Of a DNA stretch of 64,000 bases, positions 56,578 to 64,000 are shown piece after piece. The stretch is taken from assembly GCA_003217735.2 (NCBI GenBank), contig CP031585.1, positions 2,901,501 to 2,965,500 of the forward strand, given 5' to 3'. Positions within the stretch are counted from its first letter, which is position 1. Every line of letters starts with the position of its first letter. A model generated the notes under the pieces. It searched no databases. It saw only the letters and a program-made list of their open reading frames with translations, and was not told the origin of the DNA. This DNA is from Marinibacterium anthonyi. GTDB taxonomy: Bacteria; Pseudomonadota; Alphaproteobacteria; Rhodobacterales; Rhodobacteraceae. The position numbers were made by a program, and so were the translations under genes.

Positions 56578-58986
56578 ATGTCCGTCACCGCCAGAGTCGT
56601 TGTCATCGGGGGCGGCGTCGTCGGCTGCTCGGTGCTTTATCACCTGACCAAGCTGGGCTGGTCGGACGTCATGCTGCTGGAACGGTCTGAACTGACGTCG
56701 GGGTCGACCTGGCATGCCGCCGGGGGCTTTCACACGCTGAACGGCGACACCAACATGGCCGCGCTGCAGGGCTATACCATCCGCCTTTACAAGGAGCTGG
56801 AGGAGATCACGGGCCTGTCCTGCGGGCTGCACCACGTGGGCGGCATCACGCTGGCCGACAACCGCGACCGGTTCGACATGCTGGTGGCGGAACGGGCCAA
56901 GCACCGGTTCATGGGGCTTGAGACCGAGATCGTCGGGCCGGAGGAGATCGCGCGGATTGCGCCGATCACCAATACCGACGGTATCATCGGCGCGCTGTAC
57001 GACCCGCTGGACGGGCACCTGGACCCGTCGGGCACCACCCATGCCTATGCCAAGGCGGCGCGGATGGCCGGTGCCCGGATCGAGACGCATACGAAGGTGG
57101 TCGAAACCAACCCGCGCGCCGATGGCACCTGGGACGTGGTCACCGACAAGGGCACCATTCACGCCGAACACGTGGTCAATGCCGCCGGTCTGTGGGCGCG
57201 CGAGGTGGCGGCGATGGCGGGCGTCTACCTGCCGCTGCTGCCCATGGCGCACCAGTACATCGTGACGGATGATATCCCCGAGATCTATCACCGGGCCGAG
57301 GAACATCCCCACGTGATGGACCCCGCCGGCGAAAGTTACCTGCGCCAGGAAGGGCGCGGCCTGTGCATCGGCTTCTACGAACAGCCCTGCCAGCCCTGGG
57401 CGGTGCATGGCACGCCCTGGGATTTCGGCCACGAACTGCTGCCCGACGATTTCGACAAGATCGAGGAGTCGATCGCCTTTGCCTACCGCCGTTTCCCCGT
57501 GCTGGAACGCGCCGGGGTCAAATCGGTGATCCACGGCCCGTTCACCTTTGCCCCCGACGGCAACCCGCTGGTCGGCCCGGTGCCGGGCCTGCGCAACTAC
57601 TGGTCCGCCTGCGCCGTGATGGCCGGGTTTTCCCAGGGCGGCGGCGTGGGCCTGACGCTGGCGCAATGGATGATCGAGGGCGAACCGGAGCGGGACGTCT
57701 TTGCCATGGATGTCGCCCGCTTCGGCACCTGGACGACGCCGGATTACACCGTCCCGAAGGTGATCGAGAACTACCAGAAACGGTTTTCCGTCTCTTACCC
57801 GAACGAGGAACTGCCCGCCGCGCGCGGGTTCCGGCGCACGGCGATGTATGACGTGTTCGATCGTCTGGGCGCCGTCTGGGGCGCGCAATACGGGCTTGAG
57901 GTGCCCAATTACTTCGCCGAAGGCGACGAGCCCCGGTACGAGACGCCGTCGTTTCGCCGGTCCAACGCCTTTGACGCCACCGCGCGCGAGGTCCGCGCCG
58001 TGCGCGAGGCGGTGGGGATCAACGAAACCCAGAACTTTGGCAAGTACACCGTGAAAGGCCCCGCCGCGCGGCAATGGCTGGACCGGGTGATGGCGGGCCG
58101 GGTGCCGCAGCCGGGGCGCGTGTCGCTCAGCCCCTTGCTGTCCGAAAAGGGCAAGCTGGTGGGCGATTTCACCATCTCCTGCCTGTCGGAGGAATATTTC
58201 CAGCTGACCGCGTCCTACGGCGCGCAGGCCTTCCACATGCGCTGGTTCGAACGCCACCTGAACGGCGGCGTCGAGATCGAGAACGTGTCCGACACCCACA
58301 CCGGGTTCCAGATCGCCGGCCCCATGGCGCGCGAGGTGCTGGCCGCCTGCACGTCCTTCCCGGTGGACAGGCTGAAGTTCCTCGACGTGGCGATGATGGA
58401 CGTGGGCATGGCGCCCTGCATCGTCCAGCGTCTCAGCTACACCGGCGATCTGGGGTACGAACTCTATTGTTCGCCCATGGTGCAGCGCCACCTGTGGGAC
58501 GTGCTGTGGGCGGCCGGTCAGCCGATGGGCATGAAACCCTTTGGCATGCGGGCGATGATGTCGCTCAGGCTCGACAAGGGGTTCGGCAGCTGGATGCGGG
58601 AATATTCGCCCGATTACACGCCCGGTGAAACCGGGATGGACCGGTTCATCGCCTGGAAGAAACCGGTGGATTTCATCGGGCGCGCCGCGGCCGAGGCGGC
58701 GAAGGCGCAGGGCCCGGCGCGCAGGCTGGCCACCTTCATCGTGGACACCGAAGATGCCGACGTGAACGCCTATGAACCGATCTGGCTGGACGGGTCGGTG
58801 CAGGGCTTCTGCACCTCGGGCGGCTATTCCCATCACGCGGGCAAGTCGGTCGCCATCGGGTTCCTGCCCGCGGATCGGATCGCCGACGGCCTGAAGGTCG
58901 ACATCGAGATCCTGGGCAAGATGTGCCCCGCGACAGTGTTTTCCACGCCGCTGTTCGACGCGGACGGCGCGCGGATGCGCGGATGA
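56578..58986 (+). CDS. FAD-dependent dehydrogenase fused to GcvT-like domain, paralogue 2
   Basis: An 802-residue relative of the protein at 51299-53722 with the same two-part layout: FAD motif VVVIGGGVVGCSVLYHLTKLGW and SGSTWHAAGGFHTLNGD in the oxidoreductase half, and YTVKGPAARQWLDRVMAGR, GDLGYELYCSPMVQ and DKGFGSWMREYSPDYTPGE in the GcvT half. It is probably a dimethylglycine/sarcosine-type dehydrogenase; the different residues after the FAD motif suggest a different substrate from paralogue 1. The NTP-transferase start overlaps its stop by four bases. Confidence 0.9.
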   Translation: MSVTARVVVIGGGVVGCSVLYHLTKLGWSDVMLLERSELTSGSTWHAAGGFHTLNGDTNMAALQGYTIRLYKELEEITGLSCGLHHVGGITLADNRDRFDMLVAERAKHRFMGLETEIVGPEEIARIAPITNTDGIIGALYDPLDGHLDPSGTTHAYAKAARMAGARIETHTKVVETNPRADGTWDVVTDKGTIHAEHVVNAAGLWAREVAAMAGVYLPLLPMAHQYIVTDDIPEIYHRAEEHPHVMDPAGESYLRQEGRGLCIGFYEQPCQPWAVHGTPWDFGHELLPDDFDKIEESIAFAYRRFPVLERAGVKSVIHGPFTFAPDGNPLVGPVPGLRNYWSACAVMAGFSQGGGVGLTLAQWMIEGEPERDVFAMDVARFGTWTTPDYTVPKVIENYQKRFSVSYPNEELPAARGFRRTAMYDVFDRLGAVWGAQYGLEVPNYFAEGDEPRYETPSFRRSNAFDATAREVRAVREAVGINETQNFGKYTVKGPAARQWLDRVMAGRVPQPGRVSLSPLLSEKGKLVGDFTISCLSEEYFQLTASYGAQAFHMRWFERHLNGGVEIENVSDTHTGFQIAGPMAREVLAACTSFPVDRLKFLDVAMMDVGMAPCIVQRLSYTGDLGYELYCSPMVQRHLWDVLWAAGQPMGMKPFGMRAMMSLRLDKGFGSWMREYSPDYTPGETGMDRFIAWKKPVDFIGRAAAEAAKAQGPARRLATFIVDTEDADVNAYEPIWLDGSVQGFCTSGGYSHHAGKSVAIGFLPADRIADGLKVDIEILGKMCPATVFSTPLFDADGARMRG

Positions 58987-59585
58987 ACGATATCCCGATC
59001 CTTTTGCTGGCCGCCGGATCGTCGTCACGGATGCGCGGGCGGGACAAGCTGATGGAAGACGTCGACGGCCAGCCCCTGGTCGCCCGCGCGGCGCGCATCG
59101 CGCTGGCCACCGGCGCGCAGGTCTTCGTCACGCTGCCCCCGTCGCCCCATCCCCGTCATGGCGCGCTGCAAGGTCTGCCGGTGCACATCGTCCCGGTGCC
59201 CGACGCGGCCGAAGGCATGGGCGCGTCGATCCGCACGGGCATCGCCGCCCTGCCCGCGCACAGCCCCGCCGTCATGGTCCTGCTGGCCGATCTGGCGGAC
59301 CTGACGACAGAGGATCTGCGGACGGTCCTGAATGCGGTTGAACCTGGCGATGGCGCGAAGATCTGGCGCGGCGCGACAGACGCCGGGCAGCCCGGCCATC
59401 CCATCGTCTTCGCCGCGCCCCTGTTCCCGGACCTGGCGCGTCTGGGTGGGGACGAAGGCGGGCGGTCGGTGGTGGCCGCCGCCGGGACCGCGGTGCGCAA
59501 GGTGCCCCTGCCCGGCCAGCATGCGCTGGCCGATCTGGACACGCCCGAGGCCTGGTCCGCCTGGCGGGCGGCCCGGGACACCTAG
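58983..59585 (+). CDS. MobA/MocA-like nucleotidyltransferase
   Basis: A 200-residue Rossmann-like nucleotidyltransferase: PILLLAAGSSSRMRGRDKL is the nucleotide-binding signature, and VMVLLADLADLTTEDL and GQPGHPIVF are the metal/substrate motifs of the MobA/MocA (molybdenum cofactor nucleotidylation) group. It overlaps the preceding FAD/GcvT gene (ATGA). No molybdoenzyme gene is nearby, so a cofactor or sugar-nucleotide role unrelated to molybdenum is possible. Confidence 0.85.
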   Translation: MNDIPILLLAAGSSSRMRGRDKLMEDVDGQPLVARAARIALATGAQVFVTLPPSPHPRHGALQGLPVHIVPVPDAAEGMGASIRTGIAALPAHSPAVMVLLADLADLTTEDLRTVLNAVEPGDGAKIWRGATDAGQPGHPIVFAAPLFPDLARLGGDEGGRSVVAAAGTAVRKVPLPGQHALADLDTPEAWSAWRAARDT

Positions 59586-59601
59586 CGGGACAGCCTCCGG
59601 A

Positions 59602-62166
59602 TCAGGAAAACAGCACCCGCGCCTCGTGCTTCTTCAGCGCGCGGCGGGCGGCCTGGTAATCTTCAAGCCCGTTTTCGGTCTGCAATTCGGGGAACAGTTC
59701 AAAGATCTCGGTCCGCTGGGCATTGCCGATCCCGGCCAGCGAATAATCCCCCGGCTGAAAGGTTTCGGTCCAGGCCCCGTCCGACAGCACCACTTCGTGG
59801 TTGTCGAACATCATGTGCAGATAGCTGGTCCGGGTGACGTCGACGGTATCCACCCCAGGCATGCCGGTCAGGTGCTTGGCGGCGACCAGAACCTCGCTTT
59901 CGTCGAAATACAGCGCGGTGCGGTCATTGGCGACCAGCACGCGGTGGTTGGGCGACAGCATCATGTCGCGTTCCGGCAGGTCGTTGCCAAGCGCGCCCTT
60001 GCGGATCCGCACCGGACGCAGGTGGCGGGCCCTGGCCAGGTCCCCGGCGTTCAGGTTGCGCTGACCCAGCCAGCGGATTTCCTGGATGCCATTGTCGCGG
60101 GTGACGACCCGGTCGCCGACCTTCAGCGTTTCCACCGGCTTTTCGCCCCGGGGCGTCGCGATCAGCGTGCCGGGAGTGAAACAGATGACCACCTTTTCGA
60201 TATTGGTGAAGGTGGCGGTGCCGGTTTCGTCACCGTCCCTGTCGTAGAAATGCACGGTGCCGGATTCCGGGTCGGCCGCATCGTATTCCACCTTGGCCGA
60301 GCCGCCCGGATTGACCGTCTGCGCCACGCCGGTCAGGTCCAGCACGTCGATATCGCCGTCGTCGGGGTCTTCGCCGCCGTCGATCACGTCGCCTTCGCCG
60401 ATGTCGACAAAGGTGTCGTCGCCGTAATCGCCGAACAGCTGGTCCGCCCCGTCGCCATCCGTGCCCGCATCGCCCGAGATCGTGTCGTTGCCGTTGCCGC
60501 CATGGACGGTGTCGCTGTCCGCGCCGCCCGCCAGCACGTCGTCGCCGCCTTCGCCGTACAGCGTGTCGTTCCCGTCGTCGCCCAGCAGCGTGTCGTCGCC
60601 GTCCGCGTCCACATCGGTCGCGTCGAAATAGACGTCCGTGATGGTGATGCCCGAATTGTCGTTGCCGTTCTGGTCATGCGAGATGACGATGGACGACACC
60701 GGGCCGGCGATTTCGACCAGGACCGAATTCGACAGATCGTCGGGGTCGGAATAATTGTCGCCGTGGCCTTGTTGCGCCGTGTCGCCGCCCGTCACCGTGT
60801 CGGTGTCGGTCAACTTCAGGTTCGATCCGACCGTCAGCGAAATCTCGACCGGATGGCCGTCGGCGTCGTAGGCGGTGATCTTGACCACGCCGTCGCCGTC
60901 CAGGTCGTTGACCCGGAAGGACACGTTGTCCACCTCGGACGAAAAGCTCAGCTGGTAATCGGCGTCGTTGCAGTCACCGTTCAGAACCGACGAGAAGGCG
61001 CTGTTTGGGTCGATGTCGGCGCCGTCGATGCCGTCGGTCGCCTGGGTTTCGGTGTCGTAGGTGTTGCTGACGCCCCGGTCGGAATTCAGCACCCTGAAGG
61101 TGACGTCGACCGACCCGGTGTTCTGGGTGAAGCCGTGGCTCAGGCTGTCGCCGTCCTCGATCGGCGCGGGGCCGTTCGGATCGGGGGCCCCGGACCACTG
61201 GAACACCTCGCGCCCGGTGCTTTCGCCGTCGTAATCGCTGTCGCCATACAGAACGTCGTCGCCGTCACCGCCCGACAGCGTGTCGTCGCCGGAACCGCCA
61301 TAGACGGTGTCGTCGCCTTCGCCGGCATCCACCGTGTCATCGCCCGCACCGGCGGCCACGATGTCGTCGTCGCCCGACTGGCCCGGCAGGATCGCGTCGT
61401 CATTGTCGATCCGGTCACCATCCGGGTCGCCGTCGTAATCCAGGTCGATCCGGTCGTCGCCTTCGGTGCCCTCGACAACGCCGTCGCCGTCCTTCAGCAC
61501 ATCCGCGTCGTAGACGGCGACATAGTCGATGGTGCCGGCAAAGCCATGGTCATACTGGCCGTCGTCGTATTCCCGCGCGCCCAGGGTAAAGCTTTGGCCG
61601 TCGTTGTCGCCGATATCCATGGTGAGGTTGGCGTCGATGTCGACCGTTTCCTCGGTGCCGTCGGTGATGTTGACCACCTTCAGCGATCCGCCGTCGGTAT
61701 CCGACCAGGTATAGAACACCTGCACATCGTCGCCTTCGTCGAAGACCCCGTCCGAGGTCGACACGCAGATCTCGGTCCCGTCGGACACGTGCTGTACCTC
61801 GACCGCGCCGTCGGAAGTGACGCGGATGTCCAGGAACCCTTCGGTATAGCGGTCGTTGTATTCGCCGCGGCTGACCAGCGTGTCGGTGCCCGAAGACGAC
61901 GATTGCGAGAACCCGAGCATGATCGTGCCCTCGTCCAGGTCGAAGGGCGCGTCGGTGCCGTTCACTTCGAAATAGGTGCGGCCGTTGGTGTAAAGGTCGC
62001 CGTTCCAGGCACCCGATCCGTGAAAGCTGCCGTCCTGGGCGACGCCGTCGTCAAGACCGGTGTCGTCGTTCTCGCCCCCGGGCAGGAAATCCCACAGGCC
62101 GACAAGGTTTGCCGAATAGATATTGTCAAATTCCTCGACCGAGCCGGGCGTCGTACTGTGCGTCAT
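59602..62166 (-). CDS. RTX-type acidic protein with LamG-like and Hint domains
   Basis: An 854-residue, very acidic, probably secreted protein. Order: a LamG/concanavalin-like region (about 15-215, starting LVGLWDFLPGG, with TIDYVAVYDADVL near the end); a first block of RTX calcium-binding nonapeptides (about 228-330, GDDTLSGGDGDD type); a middle beta-rich domain (about 340-530); a second RTX block (about 540-640); and a C-terminal Hint domain beginning at Cys662 (CFTPGTLIATPRG) with block motif SPNHRVLV (738-745). RTX proteins are exported by type I systems; none is in view. AAGGAG precedes the ATG. Confidence 0.88.
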   Translation of the reverse strand: MTHSTTPGSVEEFDNIYSANLVGLWDFLPGGENDDTGLDDGVAQDGSFHGSGAWNGDLYTNGRTYFEVNGTDAPFDLDEGTIMLGFSQSSSSGTDTLVSRGEYNDRYTEGFLDIRVTSDGAVEVQHVSDGTEICVSTSDGVFDEGDDVQVFYTWSDTDGGSLKVVNITDGTEETVDIDANLTMDIGDNDGQSFTLGAREYDDGQYDHGFAGTIDYVAVYDADVLKDGDGVVEGTEGDDRIDLDYDGDPDGDRIDNDDAILPGQSGDDDIVAAGAGDDTVDAGEGDDTVYGGSGDDTLSGGDGDDVLYGDSDYDGESTGREVFQWSGAPDPNGPAPIEDGDSLSHGFTQNTGSVDVTFRVLNSDRGVSNTYDTETQATDGIDGADIDPNSAFSSVLNGDCNDADYQLSFSSEVDNVSFRVNDLDGDGVVKITAYDADGHPVEISLTVGSNLKLTDTDTVTGGDTAQQGHGDNYSDPDDLSNSVLVEIAGPVSSIVISHDQNGNDNSGITITDVYFDATDVDADGDDTLLGDDGNDTLYGEGGDDVLAGGADSDTVHGGNGNDTISGDAGTDGDGADQLFGDYGDDTFVDIGEGDVIDGGEDPDDGDIDVLDLTGVAQTVNPGGSAKVEYDAADPESGTVHFYDRDGDETGTATFTNIEKVVICFTPGTLIATPRGEKPVETLKVGDRVVTRDNGIQEIRWLGQRNLNAGDLARARHLRPVRIRKGALGNDLPERDMMLSPNHRVLVANDRTALYFDESEVLVAAKHLTGMPGVDTVDVTRTSYLHMMFDNHEVVLSDGAWTETFQPGDYSLAGIGNAQRTEIFELFPELQTENGLEDYQAARRALKKHEARVLFS

Positions 62167-62868
62167 CTTTCACTCCTTGGCAGCACCGAAGTGCTTCCGC
62201 CCGAAAACGGCGGCCTTTGCCCCCTGGCGCGACCCGGTTGGTCAGCGGTCATTCGCGACACACGTGCACATGGCACGACCCATCCGGCCGGTGCCCGACC
62301 TTGTCGGGCTCCGTCACAACGGGACGCCCGGCGCAAATACCGGGCCTCCGACCTTCCAGTGTCCCCAAAGCGCCGAAATCGGCGCCGTCACGAATGGTCG
62401 CGATTGCGACCGGCAGTCTTCGCCCCGCAGTAGGGCTATCGCCTGACTATCGCCGCATTTGCATCGATCAAAGCGAAAAAGCGTCTCAAAAATTCCACTA
62501 TTTGCCCCGAAAGGGCCTGTTACAGCTTATGGTAGAGTTGACCTTCTGCACATCGCACCGACCGACACGGGCGTGACTTCGGCATATAGCCTTGATTCAA
62601 ATGACATTTCCCAAACGTCCTACGCAGGCGGCCAGGCCGGGATGGCCCGTCGGACTGGCGTCGCGGAAAAAGGATGCAATGGTTAACAAATCCGCGACCC
62701 AAGCGCGCAGGCAGGGCGCGCGGCGGTGGATTGTCCCTTGCTTCGGGGAAATCCGGCGATGGATCAGGGATTGTGCAGGGCGGCAGGCGAACAGACCGGG
62801 AATCGTGGCGCTTTGCAGTGGAAACCGCGCGCCCGGCACGCCCCGTTCAAATCCCGCCTGCCCCGGTT
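62167..62868. other. 702-bp gap between the aminotransferase and RTX genes
   Basis: Both neighbours are on the minus strand. The stretch contains no ORF with family-like sequence; short open frames here have no good ribosome site or coding character. The AT-richer middle (about 62450-62620) is the likely place for the RTX promoter. I see no tRNA, repeat array or clear terminator. Confidence 0.6.
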
Positions 62869-64000
62869 TCAGCCGGTTCTGGCCAGGATATCGACCACCA
62901 TCGTGATCTCGCCTTCCGTCAGGTCGACGGCGCCGGGAAGTCCGATATGGGTCGCGCTCAATGCTTCGGTCACGGGAAGATCATCGTGCCCACGCGCCGC
63001 CAGGAAGGGTTCCAGGTGCAGGCCCCGCCCGTACCAGCGGCGGCTGCCGATCCCGGCCTCGGCCAGCCGCGCGCAGACCCGGTCGGCAACGCCGTCGTCG
63101 TTGCAGTCGAACAGCACGTAGGCGCCGCTGATTTCGGGGGTGGTGCGCAGGGTGCCGGGCAGCGGGCCGGCGGCCCGGGCCGCGGCCTGATAGCATTCGG
63201 CCACCGCCGCCAGCCGCGCCCGCCGTTCGCCCCACTGGTCCAGCTGGGCCAGGCCGACGGCGGCGTGATAATCGCTGAGCTTGCCGTTGAACCCGTCGAA
63301 TTCGCAGCGCCGCGCATCGCTCATCCCGAAGTTCGATATCAGCACCGACCGCAGCCACCCCTTGGGCGCGCGCCACAGCACCGCGCCCCCTTCAGCCGTG
63401 GAAAACGCCTTGGTGGCATGCAGGCTCAGCGTGACGGGCAGATCGGCGCTGATCAGGCCGGGTTCCCGTTCGAACTGTTCGAAGGACGCGGCGGCATCGA
63501 CCACCACCGGACAACCGGTCTGGTCCTGAAACGCCTCCCACGCGGCAATGTCGGGCCGCTTGCCATAGGCGGCGACGGTGATCACCACCCCGGCCCGTTC
63601 CAGCGCCGGATGGAAGGCCAGCGCGCCGGGGTCCAGCATCCAGGTCTCGGGATCGACATCCAGGAAAAAGGGCGTGTACCCGCAGCGCATCGCCGCCTGC
63701 GCGGTGGCCACGAAACTGTAGGCCGGCATCAGCGCCAGCGGACGTTCGGACGGCGCGGCGCCCGCATGGGCCAGGATTGCCGCCTCGATCGCGGCGGTGC
63801 CGTTGGACAGCAGCGCGACCGAAAATTCCTCGGCCCCGAACTGCGCGCCCAGACGCTTTTCCAGCTCCCACACCAGCGGACCACGGTTCGAATACCAGCG
63901 CGACGCGTCGATCCGATCGAGGTAAGGCGCGATGGCGGCATGGGTCGGCAGCAGCGGCCGCTGCACCTGTGTCAGGGAAACCGAGGCGGAATTGTGGCCC
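62869..64000 (-). CDS. DegT/DnrJ/EryC1/StrS-family PLP aminotransferase (5' end may lie past the window)
   Basis: A sugar- or small-molecule aminotransferase of about 370 residues. It shows SRWYSNRGPLVWELEKRLG near the start, ALLSNGTAAIEAAILA, VVVDAAASFEQ, the PLP-binding lysine in SLHATKAFSTAEGG, and FGMSDARRCEFDGFNGKLSDYHAAVGLAQLD, all standard. A GTG at 63966 is the first start in view, but it has no ribosome site and the frame stays open to the edge, so the true start may lie beyond 64000. Such enzymes usually belong to surface-polysaccharide or nucleotide-sugar clusters, which would continue outside this window. Confidence 0.88.
   Translation of the reverse strand, partial: GHNSASVSLTQVQRPLLPTHAAIAPYLDRIDASRWYSNRGPLVWELEKRLGAQFGAEEFSVALLSNGTAAIEAAILAHAGAAPSERPLALMPAYSFVATAQAAMRCGYTPFFLDVDPETWMLDPGALAFHPALERAGVVITVAAYGKRPDIAAWEAFQDQTGCPVVVDAAASFEQFEREPGLISADLPVTLSLHATKAFSTAEGGAVLWRAPKGWLRSVLISNFGMSDARRCEFDGFNGKLSDYHAAVGLAQLDQWGERRARLAAVAECYQAAARAAGPLPGTLRTTPEISGAYVLFDCNDDGVADRVCARLAEAGIGSRRWYGRGLHLEPFLAARGHDDLPVTEALSATHIGLPGAVDLTEGEITMVVDILARTG

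Noticed and set aside
62459-62686. A 75-residue frame in the gap before the RTX gene
   Set aside because: No ribosome site, no hydrophobic or domain pattern, and composition like non-coding DNA.

Overview
The window is GC-rich DNA, densely coded on both strands, and reads as chromosome from an alphaproteobacterium of the Rhodobacterales (Roseobacter/Rhodobacter group). The evidence is an adjacent ctrA and sciP (DUF1153) pair, lpxI (DUF1009) in place of lpxH, a DUF1127 gene divergent from a MocR/PdxR-type regulator, two large FAD-dependent dehydrogenases fused to a GcvT-like half, and an RTX protein ending in a Hint domain. Nearly all of it looks like stable core or long-resident chromosome. 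I see no prophage, IS element, CRISPR array, rRNA or tRNA.

Layout. 1-2.2 kb: a MocR-type regulator divergent from a DUF1127 gene across a palindrome-rich operator. 2.2-8.7 kb: polyamine synthesis (speD-speE), a thioesterase and an enoyl-CoA hydratase, a candidate 6S-like RNA, trmFO, a Pmp3-like membrane peptide, gluQ, hisI and an IscU-like scaffold protein. 8.7-16 kb: a 40-residue membrane protein behind a possible SOS box, then recG, ligA, ctrA, sciP and mnmA. 16-29 kb, minus strand: the conserved envelope/translation supercluster pyrH-frr-uppS-cdsA-dxr-rseP-bamA-skp-fabZ-lpxA-lpxI-lpxB, with a 50-residue membrane protein between rseP and bamA and no lpxD. 29-38.3 kb: miaA, an AraC-type regulator, and an oligopeptide-type ABC importer (Tat-exported binding protein, two permeases, a double-ATPase protein) followed by a methionine aminopeptidase-like gene.

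38.3-51.3 kb: a periplasmic double PilJ-N protein, a lytic transglycosylase, ssb, a Tat-exported nitroreductase-like protein, two small orphans, aroB-aroK, an unknown secreted protein coupled to xerD, a CBS-domain (CorC-like) membrane protein, a phosphate transporter gene whose 3' end is frameshifted, and a Nudix hydrolase. 51.3-64 kb, the most accessory-like part: two FAD/GcvT dehydrogenase paralogues enclosing an FMN reductase/HxlR pair and a DUF2254 membrane protein, a MobA-like nucleotidyltransferase, a large acidic RTX-Hint protein and a DegT-type aminotransferase running to the window edge.

How the genes work together. The supercluster links nucleotide supply and ribosome recycling to undecaprenyl, phospholipid, isoprenoid, lipid A and outer-membrane protein biogenesis. 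ctrA-sciP is the alphaproteobacterial cell-cycle regulator and its inhibitor. The best leads for something undescribed are the possible SOS-controlled 40-residue membrane protein (9.0-9.2 kb), the 6S-like rod RNA (about 5.0-5.13 kb), the structured leader before speD, a recurring hairpin-plus-GGTATTT/AAGAAG intergenic element, and the frameshifted phosphate transporter with an 11-bp repeat array upstream. All positions and structures were worked out by eye from the sequence; no database search was run.
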